NCBI RefSeq assembly: GCF_042453785.1 | Contig: NC_091665.1 | Span: forward strand, 26,007,501 to 26,071,500 | Length of the DNA stretch: 64,000 bases | Source: Malus domestica | Lineage: Eukaryota > Streptophyta > Magnoliopsida > Rosales > Rosaceae | Direction of reading: 5' to 3' | Part shown: in pieces, positions 23,866-34,386 of the stretch | Numbering within the stretch: the stretch's first letter is position 1 | How the letters are laid out: the number at the start of each line of letters is the position of its first letter | Made by a program: the position numbers and the translations under genes | The notes under the pieces: model-generated | The model's database searches: none | Seen by the model: only the letters and a program-made list of their open reading frames with translations | Told to the model about the DNA's origin: nothing

Positions 23866-25977
23866 ATGGCCGATTTTCGTTCAAATAAACCACCTACGGC
23901 TTTAACGGGGCCCGCTATTGTCAAACCTATGATGGATTATAGCATCGATGAAGATAGTGGGACAACGGTTTTGTGCAAGAAATGTAGAGCGAAGGTCGAC
24001 AGTGAACCAGAGGAGAAGCCTTCTTCGCAACCTGTGGCCGCAACTCGGCAAAAGGTAGCCAATGAAGGCCAACATCACGGGGTTTTTGAGAGGCTCGGTC
24101 CTAAAGTACGGATGGAAGAGACACCCCCGGTCAGGCGGCGCCTCGATTTTGATGCTTCATTCTATGACGATGATTACTATAAGCGTAATTCTAGCAGTTC
24201 AGGATCATCGCGGAGTCAAAAGACCTTCAAGCCTCCCGAGCCTAGAGATCAACGTTGGTATACATACCATTCTTCGAAGGGCATCTACACCGCGTTGTCC
24301 AAATCTCAGAAACGCCGGCATCAACGGATAGATTGCATGGCTCGCCGACGAGCAGCCCAAGAAACTTCGGCCCCTAAGTGGCGGCCGAAGGATACAGTTG
24401 CCACTGAAGATGAGCGACCACCTCCAGCGATTATGACAGAGTTGGCTCAGGGGAAACGGCTGGTCGATCAAGATGTCGAGACCATGTTTGAAGAAGCTGA
24501 TAAACGGATCAAACTTCTCATTCGACCGGGGGAAATGAAGGCACGTCTTGAACATTTCAGGCAAGAAGCCGAAAGCAAACTATCCCCGCCAGTTATACAA
24601 GAACCTTTGGTCAAAATTCGACGGAATTTGCATCCCCTGTTCCTTGGGGAGTCTTTGGAGTATATGCGAGAATTTCATAAGAAACATTCGGCCAACGATC
24701 TGTATGGTTTGCCGAAGGCATGTCAGGACACCATTGATCTTGTCTTGACTTGTCCGGATGCTGAGCGGATCATCCAGAAGACCTCAGATCCAGGATTGAA
24801 AGCAAGGTTCCAGCACATACGAGAAGCTCGTGTCTTTGGATTTGAAGTCGACCCGTATACCGATATCGATGTCGCTGACCTTCCTTTCTCGCTGGAGGAC
24901 CTTCAGTATTTACGGTATCACTTTGAAGTATTTTCGGCGGTTTCTCTCTTTGGCCTTACGACCGATGAAATCGCACGTATTGCCCGTCTGGATGCTTATC
25001 TCGACACTAGGGATGCTCGGTTACACTACCAGGAGCAGGTTCAGGTCTTGACCCCAAGTTCATTGTCAATCTCGACCTTACCTGAGGCGGTCACGCAGAA
25101 CCAACAAGTGGCCGAAGCAGCTCCGCCGAGTGACATTATTGAAGGGACGGAAGAATCTCGTTGTCCGACTTTGACGACAACTGAGTCCGTAGTCGCTGAC
25201 CAACCGAACGATGAGGGTCTCGACCAGATGGGCCCGTCAGTCCTAGATAATATGGAAATCAGTATGGTCCATGTGTTACCTGCCGATTTTCAATCAAGCA
25301 CGGCTCAACCAAATTTCCTCGATGGAGATGTGGTTGTCGAGGAACCCGGCCATGTTGATTTTGTATCGATTGCTGAAGGCGAGTCAACAGCAAAAGATGA
25401 TAGTCTAAAGGCCGCTTTGGCCGAATTGTTCCCTCGCTCATCGTCGGCCAAGTTTCACCATTTAAAGCCACTGTATGTGACGGCCCATATCGAGGGATAT
25501 CCAGTTTCTAAAGTTTTTGTCGACTGTGGAGCTACCGTTAATATCATGCCTCTGAACATCATGAAGGCCTTGCGCCGTTCAAATGACGAGCTTATTCCGT
25601 CAGGAATCACAATGAGTAGTTTTGTGGGTGACAAATCCCATACCAAAGGTGTCCTACCATTAACTGTAAATATCGCCGGTCGCACCCATATGACCGCCTT
25701 TTTCGTGGTTGATTCAAAAACCGAGTATAATGCATTGCTCGGCCGAGATTGGATTCATCAAACCAGTTGTATTCCTTCATCATTGTACCAAGTGCTTGTC
25801 TTTTGGGACGGCAAATTGGTTACTGTTCATCCGGCCGATAGCCAGCCCTTTGAAGCTAACATGATCCAAGCGCGGTATTATGACGATCATGTCGGCTACA
25901 TTACTTTGCAAGGCTTCAATGAAGAGGGACGGCCGACTCGAATTTCCGTTCAGAAAGCTATCGAGGTTAGCGCCTAG
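23866..25977 (+). CDS. Gypsy aspartic protease region, 703 aa, same frame as gag
   Basis: In the same frame as gag, after one stop. The first 500 residues are poorly conserved and charged. The retropepsin fold lies at about 535-640: VFVDCGATVNIMP holds the active site (D-C-G where D-S/T-G is usual), and NALLGRDWIH closes the domain. It would cut the gag-pol precursor. It ends at a TAG (25975). The frame stays related to the sequence up to about 26036, where one base is missing before RT. The ATG is internal, so this is not an independent gene. Confidence 0.82.
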   Translation: MADFRSNKPPTALTGPAIVKPMMDYSIDEDSGTTVLCKKCRAKVDSEPEEKPSSQPVAATRQKVANEGQHHGVFERLGPKVRMEETPPVRRRLDFDASFYDDDYYKRNSSSSGSSRSQKTFKPPEPRDQRWYTYHSSKGIYTALSKSQKRRHQRIDCMARRRAAQETSAPKWRPKDTVATEDERPPPAIMTELAQGKRLVDQDVETMFEEADKRIKLLIRPGEMKARLEHFRQEAESKLSPPVIQEPLVKIRRNLHPLFLGESLEYMREFHKKHSANDLYGLPKACQDTIDLVLTCPDAERIIQKTSDPGLKARFQHIREARVFGFEVDPYTDIDVADLPFSLEDLQYLRYHFEVFSAVSLFGLTTDEIARIARLDAYLDTRDARLHYQEQVQVLTPSSLSISTLPEAVTQNQQVAEAAPPSDIIEGTEESRCPTLTTTESVVADQPNDEGLDQMGPSVLDNMEISMVHVLPADFQSSTAQPNFLDGDVVVEEPGHVDFVSIAEGESTAKDDSLKAALAELFPRSSSAKFHHLKPLYVTAHIEGYPVSKVFVDCGATVNIMPLNIMKALRRSNDELIPSGITMSSFVGDKSHTKGVLPLTVNIAGRTHMTAFFVVDSKTEYNALLGRDWIHQTSCIPSSLYQVLVFWDGKLVTVHPADSQPFEANMIQARYYDDHVGYITLQGFNEEGRPTRISVQKAIEVSA

Positions 25978-26032
25978 ACTGTCCAGCAGGATTCGGCGAG
26001 ACTCGGATTAGCTAACTTTCTCCCCGAAGCCG

Positions 26033-29000
26033 ATGTTTGACACCGATCGGGAAGCACGTAGGGCCGCGGTTTCATCTACTATGGAACGACTGCTGGCCCA
26101 TTGGTATACGATATCTAAACAACCAAATTCAGGCGTCAACCTCGTCGAGTTCCTTGCTGAGGGAGATAATGGGCCTGCATTATCCTTTGATAAAATTCGA
26201 GCCGCCCCGGCCGAACTCGAAGATCATCGGCCCCTTGTTAAGGACCCTTTGGAAGAGATTAATGTTGGGACGGCCGATGACCCACGGCTTTTGTTTATTA
26301 GTGCGTTACTTCCCCAACGAATGAAAGACGAGTTTCGTACTTTGCTTACGGAATTCAAAGATTGTTTTGCTTGGAGTTATCATGAAATGCCCGGCTTAGA
26401 TCGTACTCTGGTCGAGCATGAATTACGTATTAAGCCCAGATTTAAACCTTTCTGTCAGCCACCTCGTCAATTCTCGACCGAAGTACAGCTCAGTGTCAAG
26501 GACGAACTAGTTCGACTTTTGAAAGCCGGATTCATTCGGACAGCTTGATATGTCGAATGGTTGGCAAATATCGTTCCTGTATTGAAGAAAAATGGTGCAC
26601 TGCGCATCTGTACCGATTTTCTTAATCTGAATCTGGCAACTCCCAAAGATGAGTATACAATGCCGATTTCAGATCTGTTAATCGACGCCGCGGCGAATCA
26701 TGCGATCTTATCCTTTATGGATGGACATGCCGGGTACAACCAAATATTTATTGCTGAGGCTGATGTGCACAAAACTGCTTTCCGTTGCCCGGGGGCACTC
26801 GGCACTTACGAATGGGTTGTCATGCCATTCGGCCTCAAGAATGCCGGCGCCACGTACCAACGGGCGATGAATACCATCTTCCATGATTTAATTGGCACCA
26901 TCGTCGAAGTTTACATCGACGATGTTGTCGTCAAATCTAAACGCCGACAGACACATCTAGACGATCTCTGACAGGCTTTCCTCCGCATGCGTCAGCACAA
27001 CCTCAAGATGAATCCTGCCAAGTGTGCCTTCGGTGTATCGGCCGGGAATTTTCTTGGTTTCCTCGTACATCATCGTGGGATTGAGGTCGATGAGAATAAG
27101 GCTCGCGCAATCATCACTGCCCCACCCCCAACGACGAAGAAACAGCTGCAGTCCTTACTCGGCAAGATAAATTTTCTCGCCGATTTATAGCTAACTCGGC
27201 AGGAAAAATGAAAGCGTTTTCCACGCTTTTGAAACTTAAGGACTCGGATACATTTGCGTGGACGACCGAGCATCAGGCGGCGTTCACACAAATCAAAGTC
27301 TCCCTCACAACGCCTCCTGTTCTTGTTCCACCTCGGCGCGGTAAACCCCTCAAATTATATATTTCGGCTGCTGAGGAGTCCATCGGTTGCCTCCTTGCCC
27401 AAGACAATGATGCCGGGCGAGAGCAGGCTATTTTTTACCTCAGTCGACATCTTAATCCACCGGAGATCAATTATTCCGCCGTGGAGAAGCTCTGTCTTGC
27501 TGTGTTCTTCGCCGCCTCCAAACTCCGGCATTACATGCTTCCGTCGGTCATACAAGTCATTGCCCAGACCGACGTCATCCGGTACATGCTTACCCGGCCG
27601 ATCGTAAAAGGGAGAATTGGGAAGTGGACGATGGCGTTGTCCGAGTTTAGCCTACAATACGTGCCTCAGAAAGCTGTCAAAGGCCAAGCATTGGCTGATT
27701 TCCTGGCTCACCATCCTTCCCCCTATGGTTTTGGGGACACCGATGTTGAAATCGGCATGGTTGAAGCACGTGACAACTATTGGACGATGTATTTTGACGG
27801 GTCCAGTACTTCATCTTCGGCCGGCGTTGGAGTTGTCATTCAATCTCCTAATCATGATCGTTGGTATTTTTCGCTTAAGTTGGATTTTGACTGTACCAAT
27901 AATCAGGCCGAATATGAAGCCTTAATCATCGGCCTTGGCCTCCTTCATGACTTGCGGGCCACCCGTGCCCTCGTATTTGGTGACTCTGAACTTGTGATCA
28001 ACCAACTTAGTGGATCGTTTCGTTGCATGAGTTGTACCCTGGCACCCTACCACATGGTTGCCAGCTATTTGGCCGAGTCCTTTGACGGTATTACGTTCGA
28101 GCATGTTTCCCGGATTCATAATACCGATGCAGATGAGTTGGCTCAAATTGCCTCTGGCGCACAACTCCTGGGGGGCAAACTAGGCCGAGAGATACCAGTG
28201 ATACGACAGTTATACCCGGCCTTGGTCAACCAGCAAATTCTCCGGCGCGACGATGTAATACGCACTCGAGTCATGTCTTTACCTTCGTTGTTAGACCGAC
28301 AAGATACTATGGAGGTTTGCACCGTCGAGGCAATACTAGATGATTGGAGAAAACCCATTATGCAGTACCTTGACAATCCCAATGGAAAACATAGTCGCAA
28401 GACACGAGTTCACGCCACGAACTATGTCAAGTACCAGAACGAGTTATATCGAAAAGGGGAGGATGGATTACTACTGCTATGCCTCGGCCCCCAAGAGGGT
28501 GCTCGGGCGATCTCGGAAGTTCATGAAGGGATTTGCGGAGCTCATCAATCCGGACGGAAAATGCGATGGCTACTCCGACGACACGGCTATTTTTGGCCGA
28601 AATTACTGAAAGATTGTATCGAGTTTGCACGAAGATGCGTCCAGTGCCAAATACATGGGCCTATACAAAGGGTCACGGCCGAATCATTACATTCGGTCAT
28701 TAAGCCATGGCCGTTTAGAGGATGGGCCATGGACGTAATCGGCAAAATCACGCCGACTTCCGGAGCTGCTAAGCATGCGTGGATAATAGTCGCAACTGAT
28801 TACTTTACTAAGTGGGTCGAAGCAAAATCATATGCCGAGTTAACATCTAAAGAAGTTTGCGATTTTGTGGAGGAACACATTGTGACCCGATTCGGTGTGC
28901 CAGAAACGATCATAACCGACAATGGAACAATCTTCACAGCCGAAAAGTTTAAAGAATACACGGCCAGTTTGAAAATTCGGCTGGAACAGTCCACACCGTA

Positions 29001-29607
29001 TTATCCACAGGCGAATGGGCAGGCCGAGGCAAGTAATAAAGTGTTGATTGGCATCCTCGAAAAAATAATAAAAGAAAGGCCTGGCATGTGGCATTTGAAG
29101 TTGAACGAGGCATTATGGGCATACCGAACGTCGCCCCGATCGGCGACTGCAACAACCCCATACGCATTGACCTATGGACACGATGCGGTGCTACCAGTCG
29201 AGTTGAGCATAAATTCGTTGCGATTAATTGAACAAAGTAGTTTGTTTAGCGCCGAATATAATCAGTCCATGAGACAGGAACTAGAAGATTTGGAAGAGGC
29301 GCGACTTGACGCTTATAACTTACTGGTGGCACAAAAACAGATTGCCGAGCGAGCCTATAATCAAAAGGTACGACAGAAAACGTTCGGTGAGGGTGAATTA
29401 GTGTGGCAAACGGTGTTGCCCGTAGGAATAAAAGATCCTAGGTTCGGCAAGTGGTCGCCAAATTGGGAAGGGCCGTTCATTGTGCATAAGGTATACGGTA
29501 AAGGGGCGTATCATCTTAAAGACCGGACTGGAGTAGTTCACAAATTACCGATTAATGGGAAGTTCTTGAAGAAATACTATCCGGTCACATGGGAAATGCG
29601 TGAATAA
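26033..29607 (+). pseudogene. pol: Gypsy pol: RT, two RNases H and integrase, broken
   Basis: RT runs 26270-27190 (LRICTDFLNLNL, GYNQIF, VMPFGLKNAGATYQRAMN, catalytic YIDD at 26912). It is interrupted by TGA at 26546 and 26969, where relatives would have an arginine CGA, and by a frameshift near 27183. From 27208 one frame of 799 codons remains: the first RNase H (LYISAAEESIGCLLAQ); a second, archaeal-type RNase H with catalytic D and E positions (MYFDGSSTSSSAGVG, NNQAEYEAL, GDSELVI; residues about 190-300); the integrase HHCC zinc finger (about 439-475) and D-D-E core (MDVIG, ITDNG, NGQAEASN); and a C-terminal domain. It overlaps the antisense ORF by 31 bp at its end. Confidence 0.9.
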
Positions 29608-30347
29608 AAATTTTTGTTGTACCAGTAGAAGAGGAAGGCTTCATGCTCTCCCTCTCGCAGGTCCTCCTCTCCTCGGCCGGCGAAGTGAAGATAGAGGGTG
29701 TTGTAATTGCAGAAGTTCTTGTGGAGCTTCTGAATATCTTCCTTCGACGGGATATGACCGTCACGGTTCAAGGTCTCGAAGGCCCGACGGTCGAATAGTG
29801 TTTTCAGGTCGATATTCGACGGATGCCCAGAGAGGGTCGCGTCGACAGGGATCCCAGTCGCCGAAGTCCCCAGAATGGCAATGATATCCAGGATGGTGGG
29901 ACCAATGGGACCCAGAGGAAGGACCATTGTGTTGGTGGCCGAGCACCAGAAGCACAGAGCGGCTTGGAGAAGCTCCTTGTCGGGGACGATTTCCATAGAC
30001 GAAAGGAGGATGGCGTCGTAGATGCCAAGGGCCTTCCATTGCTCGCCGAAGAGTCGTTCCATTCGAACGACCCAGGCTGCCCAGGATGTGGTCGTCGAGG
30101 GCCAGGAGCCCTGGGGTTTAGCCGCATCCCATCGCGACCATTCAAACCCTTGAAGCAAGAGTGTTAGGCAGTGCTCCTGTAGAAGGCCAATGATAGTCGG
30201 CGGTATTGTAGCCTTGAAGAGAGGACCCAGGATTTGGTACTGGGTACTCATGTCGTTTTCAAACCGGATGGTCTTGATCGAGCTCCGATCAAAAATCTTC
30301 TGATGTTGGTCACATTCCCTGGAAAGCTTGGAGATGAAGGACGCCAT
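29577..30347 (-). CDS. Antisense ORF, 256 aa, plant mobile domain (PMD)-like
   Basis: Intact ORF on the strand opposite to gag-pol, between pol and the 3' LTR. The core at residues about 90-170 (EQWKALGIYDAILLSS, ALCFWCSATNTMVLPLGPIG, TILDIIAILGTSATGIPVD) and the later FLFYWYNKNFY fit the plant mobile domain (aminotransferase-like PMD), known from MAIN/MAIL proteins and from gypsy and Mutator elements. It is shorter than free-standing PMD proteins and lacks their C-terminal half. ATG at 30347 is the first in frame; a TATA-like box lies 146-153 bp upstream. The protein's role for the transposon is not known to me; silencing escape or transcript control is speculation. A homologous, decayed gene lies at 34387-35995. 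Confidence 0.82.
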   Translation of the reverse strand: MASFISKLSRECDQHQKIFDRSSIKTIRFENDMSTQYQILGPLFKATIPPTIIGLLQEHCLTLLLQGFEWSRWDAAKPQGSWPSTTTSWAAWVVRMERLFGEQWKALGIYDAILLSSMEIVPDKELLQAALCFWCSATNTMVLPLGPIGPTILDIIAILGTSATGIPVDATLSGHPSNIDLKTLFDRRAFETLNRDGHIPSKEDIQKLHKNFCNYNTLYLHFAGRGEEDLREGEHEAFLFYWYNKNFYSRISHVTG

Positions 30348-30492
30348 TGTGAGAAAGAAGCACGGAGTAAAAGGGTTGTCTGGGTTGGGGATTTAAAGAC
30401 GAAGACTTGGAATAGGAGAAATGCACTAGAAATCAATGGCAGAGGATTTCAGGAAGTTTGAGAGCGTTAAAGCACAAATGAGGGAATTTCGG

Positions 30493-30500
30493 TATTTATA
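30493..30500 (-). promoter_or_regulatory. Candidate TATA box of the antisense PMD gene
   Basis: Minus-strand TATAAATA lies 146-153 bp upstream of the antisense ATG. The 3' region is otherwise not AT-rich, so the match is more telling than elsewhere. No transcript start can be shown from sequence. Confidence 0.5.
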
Positions 30501-30972
30501 GAGTTATGGGGGGAAGAGCAATCGTTCGAAATTCAAAACAGAGGGCAAAATCGACCGAAGGAATTGTTGATCATGATGAACATTTGGGAAATGCGGTTGA
30601 GAAGACCGAAGGTTTTAGGGTTTTGGGGGCGCATGATTGCGTGTGACGGTGAAATTAATGACGAAAGACGGTTCGACGCCCGCACGATGACAGGTGGGCT
30701 CACGGACTGAGGTAGTGGCTCGCGGATTGAGATAGTGGTCATGATGGCAAGACGGTTCAGGCTGCCGCACGCCTTAGACGTCATTATGGGGGATTGGCCA
30801 TGTTAGAGGACGCCACGTGGCGAGTGGGTTAGCAGGATCAAGATCGTGCGATCGTGCTCAATAAACGCGCCTTGGAACTCGAGTATTAGGATCCTGAGTG
30901 GTAGATTCGCTTCTTCAAGGCCGAAACTCGGCCGAAGGTTTCAGGCCGAGGACCTCAGAAGCGAGGGGGCAA

Positions 30973-31894
30973 TGTTTGGGCCCAAAATAATAGTTTGGGC
31001 CGAGGGTAGGATCACTCTCGGCCCAGGAGGCCGGGCGGCAAAAGGACCATGGATCGGTCAACCCGTGGGAGTCCAAACCTAGGGCGGTTAGGACGAATCC
31101 TAGTGCAATGTGGAGTCTCGACGGGATCGGATATCCAGGAAACTAATCCAGCTTAGCTAAGGACTAGGTTCATAGTCCTAGTAGATGTAGGACTGGTCGA
31201 GGTGATCCGGAGAGGGAAACCTAGTCCGAGTAGGATTTAAACTCGGACTCAAAGTTCAGTACTATAAATAGGGGACGCTGTGCATCAGGAAAATGACCCT
31301 GCAAATCAACACAAAATTGCCCTGCGCAAACTCTCACAACTTGAGATCTTTTTCTTTTCCTTTTTCGCTGACACATCTTCCGTTGGCATCAACAGCACTG
31401 TGGAAGCAACCGGTGATATCTTAAGTCGGCATAGATAGCTCTGTCACCGTAGAATCAGTCGGTCTCGCAGTACCTTCCGTTGGCATCAACAGCACTGCGG
31501 CGAGAACGGTCGATTACCTATCCAAGTCTCGGTCGAGAAGGGTTTTCGAATCCTTGTTGGTCGAGGTCATCTCATTAGCCTTCTCGGCGAGGTGAGGTGT
31601 CACAGTTATTACATTCGGCACATTGCAAGCCGAATTCGGTTCATGAACTTTGTAAGAAATAGCAGCCTTATCTTCAGGCTCGAGAACCCAAGAGGCCGAG
31701 ACGTGTTCCTTTCTCGGCCGCAATCGCAAGACGCAGAAGTCAGTAGCGCGACCCAACGCAGCATCATCAAATTTACTCCTCGGCCGAGCCTCGGCCGACG
31801 AGTTGGCACGCCCCGCAATCACCGAAGGACGTAGTTAGCTTAGAATATACTCGGCCTGCGCGCCACGTAGGCTTTGTAATTTCTAGGGTCAACA
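30973..31894 (+). repeat. Gypsy 3' LTR
   Basis: 922 bp, preceded by a polypurine tract and followed by the AAAAT target duplication. Confidence 0.95.
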
Positions 31895-31997
31895 AAAATG
31901 ATAAGTAAATGTATGAAATTGAAATACTTTAAAGATGTAAGGAATTGAAATCGACCCCGAACATAAGGAGGTAAAATGTAATTTACCCAAGAATTAA

Positions 31998-32908
31998 CCA
32001 TAGCATAGACAAAATTTAAAAAAAGAAAAGAAAAAAGAAACCCAAATTTCTCTCGACTTCCTTTCTTCACCATCTTCCTCACTACGAATCAAATCCCATC
32101 TCCTCCCATACAAATCTTACCCTCTTGCCCACTAATTGAAAAATGGGTATTACGCAATTGAACAAGGATTTTGAACTTCCAAAAAAAAAAAATTGAACTA
32201 AAAAAAAAAAATTGTGCAGGCAGGGCGTGGCTTAGTTTTTTGCATTTGGTTTTTATTCTGTTGTAGAAATTAGAAAAAGGAAATAGATGAAGGGTGAGAA
32301 TATGGAAGGAAAAAGAGAAGGATTGCTCTGCACTGGGTAATCTCTTTGAAGTCTCCCCAAACATTTTGGATAACCTTGGCTAGCGAATATCTGAATGGAA
32401 AATTAATAGAGAGAGAGGAGACTAGGGTTGGCGACGATTGGCTTTGGAATGTCTGCCGGAATCACTACGATGGTTGGTTGGGTAGAAGGAAAGACTTTGG
32501 GTTGAAGGAAGAACAACGAGGAATGAAGAGAGAGAAGAAACAGACTAATTATACTTCCCTTTGGGAGTGTATTAGTTAGCAAGTGTAGACCGGATAAAAT
32601 AAGTGAGTCCGGATAATTAGTCAGTCGGCTATATAATACGAAAATGCACCGAACAACAACTTCGTATTATTGATCATATCTTGTACTTACGGTGGGCCAA
32701 ACGAGGCATAAAGATGAGTTAAACCCAAAGCCAAAGGAAGAATTTGAGCCACAAATGGAAGAAAATGATGAGCGTTCTCCCACTCTCTCTCTCACTTCAC
32801 CCTATCCTCCTCCTCCTTCTCCTCCTCATCTCTCTCTCTCTCTCTCTCGCTTCCAATTTCTATCTTTCCAATCTAACCAAAACAAAAAGAAAAAAGAATC
32901 ACTAACCA
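31998..32908. other. Intergenic, simple repeats and a MITE scrap
   Basis: A-rich and T-rich runs. A piece at about 32560-32706 ends GGTGGGCCAAACGAGGC and resembles the right end of the Tourist-like element at 39935. A (CT)n microsatellite stands at 32829-32848. No gene is seen. Confidence 0.45.
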
Positions 32909-34080
32909 TGTTCGGGCAAGATTTCGCTCACACAGCTCCCTGAAGAGGTGGCACTTGGTGTTGGTCGTTGGTCAAGTTCTTGTTGCTTGATGTACTGCAA
33001 GAAGAGTTTATAGCTAGTTTGAAATGTGCCTTTGTAGGGCCTTTGGTATAGGTCTTGAAGCTCACAATCAAAACTAACAAAGCTTTAGGCGTGCCACTGT
33101 TATCCTTACATAACAGATTGCCAAATGGGTATGAGTTAAACCCATTACTTGCGCCCCAAGTTACTTTAAATTCTCGTTTAACAATAGATTATCGCAGATG
33201 GGTTAGGTCTGCATTATGTTCTTTTATTGCCTTGTAAACAAGGACTTTTAGTTCATAATCTTGTATGTTCATAACAAAGGGTGTTCAAGGCCCTTTTAAC
33301 CACTTTCCTTGATCACATTTCACTTTTAATGAAACTAGGTTTGTTAACTTAGCCAAATCTGAGTACAAATGGATCTCTTAAGTAGAAAACAGTTAATAAT
33401 GACTTGAATGTATGCTGAAAAGTATATTAAGCGATAAATCTACTAGATAGATACAAGTACGAACAAAGAGACTCAGGCAACATTTCACCTTGTCGGGCAA
33501 GGTTGAACTTCTTGCAGCCACTTCTCTTTAAGTTTACAGAGGTTGTATGCTTAAAAATGATGGTAGATAACTAGGTTTTACACAAGGGAATCGATACTAC
33601 AATACTAAGGAAAGGTAGCAGAGCTTTTACACTAGACAAAAGATAGATTTTCTAAGGAACTAAAGCTAAAAAGCTTGAATCGGACAAGTTTCAGCTTTTC
33701 TGGGTAACTGGCTTGAAAGCAGAGTTTGTATGTCTTTTGATTGGTTGGAGTGTCCTTGTCTCTGGTATCTCTTTCCCCTTTTGTGGGTAATTTGGTCCGA
33801 GCCCCTGAGCCTTTGCTTTTGGCTAATTGCTTTCGGAGGGCAGTGAGTCACCATCTATTTACTTGTCATGCCACTAGAAAGTACTCTTTGGTTGATTGTG
33901 AGTTGGTTTCTGTCACTTGTCACTTCAATCATAGGCATATGTCATATGCCTTGGCTAAGGTAGCTCTATTTTGTTTCAGGCCTATTAACTGGGCTTCGGG
34001 CAAGTTCCTATTAGCTTTTGACATCCTTAGGCCTTATCACTATAAAGTCCAATGTTAAATATTAACTCAAACAGTGCCCA
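32909..34080 (-). repeat. 3' LTR (left) of the pol-less element
   Basis: About 1,170 bp. Starts TGTTCGGGCAAGATTT on plus and ends near GTGCCCA. Similar over most of its length to 37151-37877. Confidence 0.7.
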
Positions 34081-34231
34081 CTTTAATCATTTTTAATTTT
34101 GCTAACCGAGGCATTAATGATGATTAAACACTAACTGCATGTTTTACCTCAGGACTTGCACCACTTAAACAACCGTTTTTTAATGAACCTTTGAACTAAC
34201 CCATGATCTCCAACATTAACTAACTACCCGT

Positions 34232-34239
34232 TATATAAC
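34232..34239 (+). promoter_or_regulatory. Candidate TATA box of the antisense PMD pseudogene
   Basis: TATATAAC lies about 150 bp upstream of ATG 34387, nearly the same distance as in the gypsy element's antisense gene. Confidence 0.4.
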
Positions 34240-34386
34240 ATCCATTTAAATTTCTGAGCCAACACTTCCAGCAACCCTTATTATCTGAGTTTCCAGAATT
34301 CCCATAATTTCCAGAATTCACTTGCTTTTGCAGTTCTTACTTGCTTTATGCCTTCGATTTTCCTCACCTCTTTTCAAAAACTAATT

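Larger units (their letters stand above)
21134..31894 (+). mobile_element. Young Ty3/gypsy (Tat-type) retrotransposon with antisense PMD gene
   Basis: Near-identical 922-bp LTRs (21134-22055, 30973-31894) run TGTTTGGG...GTCAACA and are flanked by AAAAT (21129-21133, 31895-31899). Inside are a primer-binding site (22056 on), gag, protease, RT, a first RNase H, a second archaeal-type RNase H, integrase, a 3' region of about 1.4 kb with an antisense ORF, and a polypurine tract (AGAAGCGAGGGGGCAA, 30957-30972). Integrase after RNase H is the gypsy order. The second RNase H plus an extra ORF between pol and LTR are known marks of the Tat lineage. By eye only about 7 LTR positions differ. Confidence 0.93.
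19942..31988. mobile_element. Mutator-like element split by a gypsy insertion
   Basis: The left terminal inverted repeat (about 19942-20196) begins GGGTAAATAACATTGTA. Its inverted partner lies at about 20972-21133 and continues at 31900-31988, ending TAATTTACCC, because a gypsy element sits inside it. The 9-bp duplication AAGAATTAA is perfect at 19933-19941 and 31989-31997. Without the gypsy insertion the element is about 1.3 kb with arms of about 255 bp. No transposase is present. The interior (20200-20960) is GC-richer and looks gene-derived. Confidence 0.85.

Noticed and set aside
29600..30167. Plus-strand and other-frame ORFs over the antisense PMD gene
   Set aside because: Only the 29577-30347 minus-strand frame has family similarity; the others are shadows.
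31514..31834. ORFs in both gypsy LTRs (also 21770-22275)
   Set aside because: They appear identically in both LTRs, on both strands, and follow the LTR's base composition.
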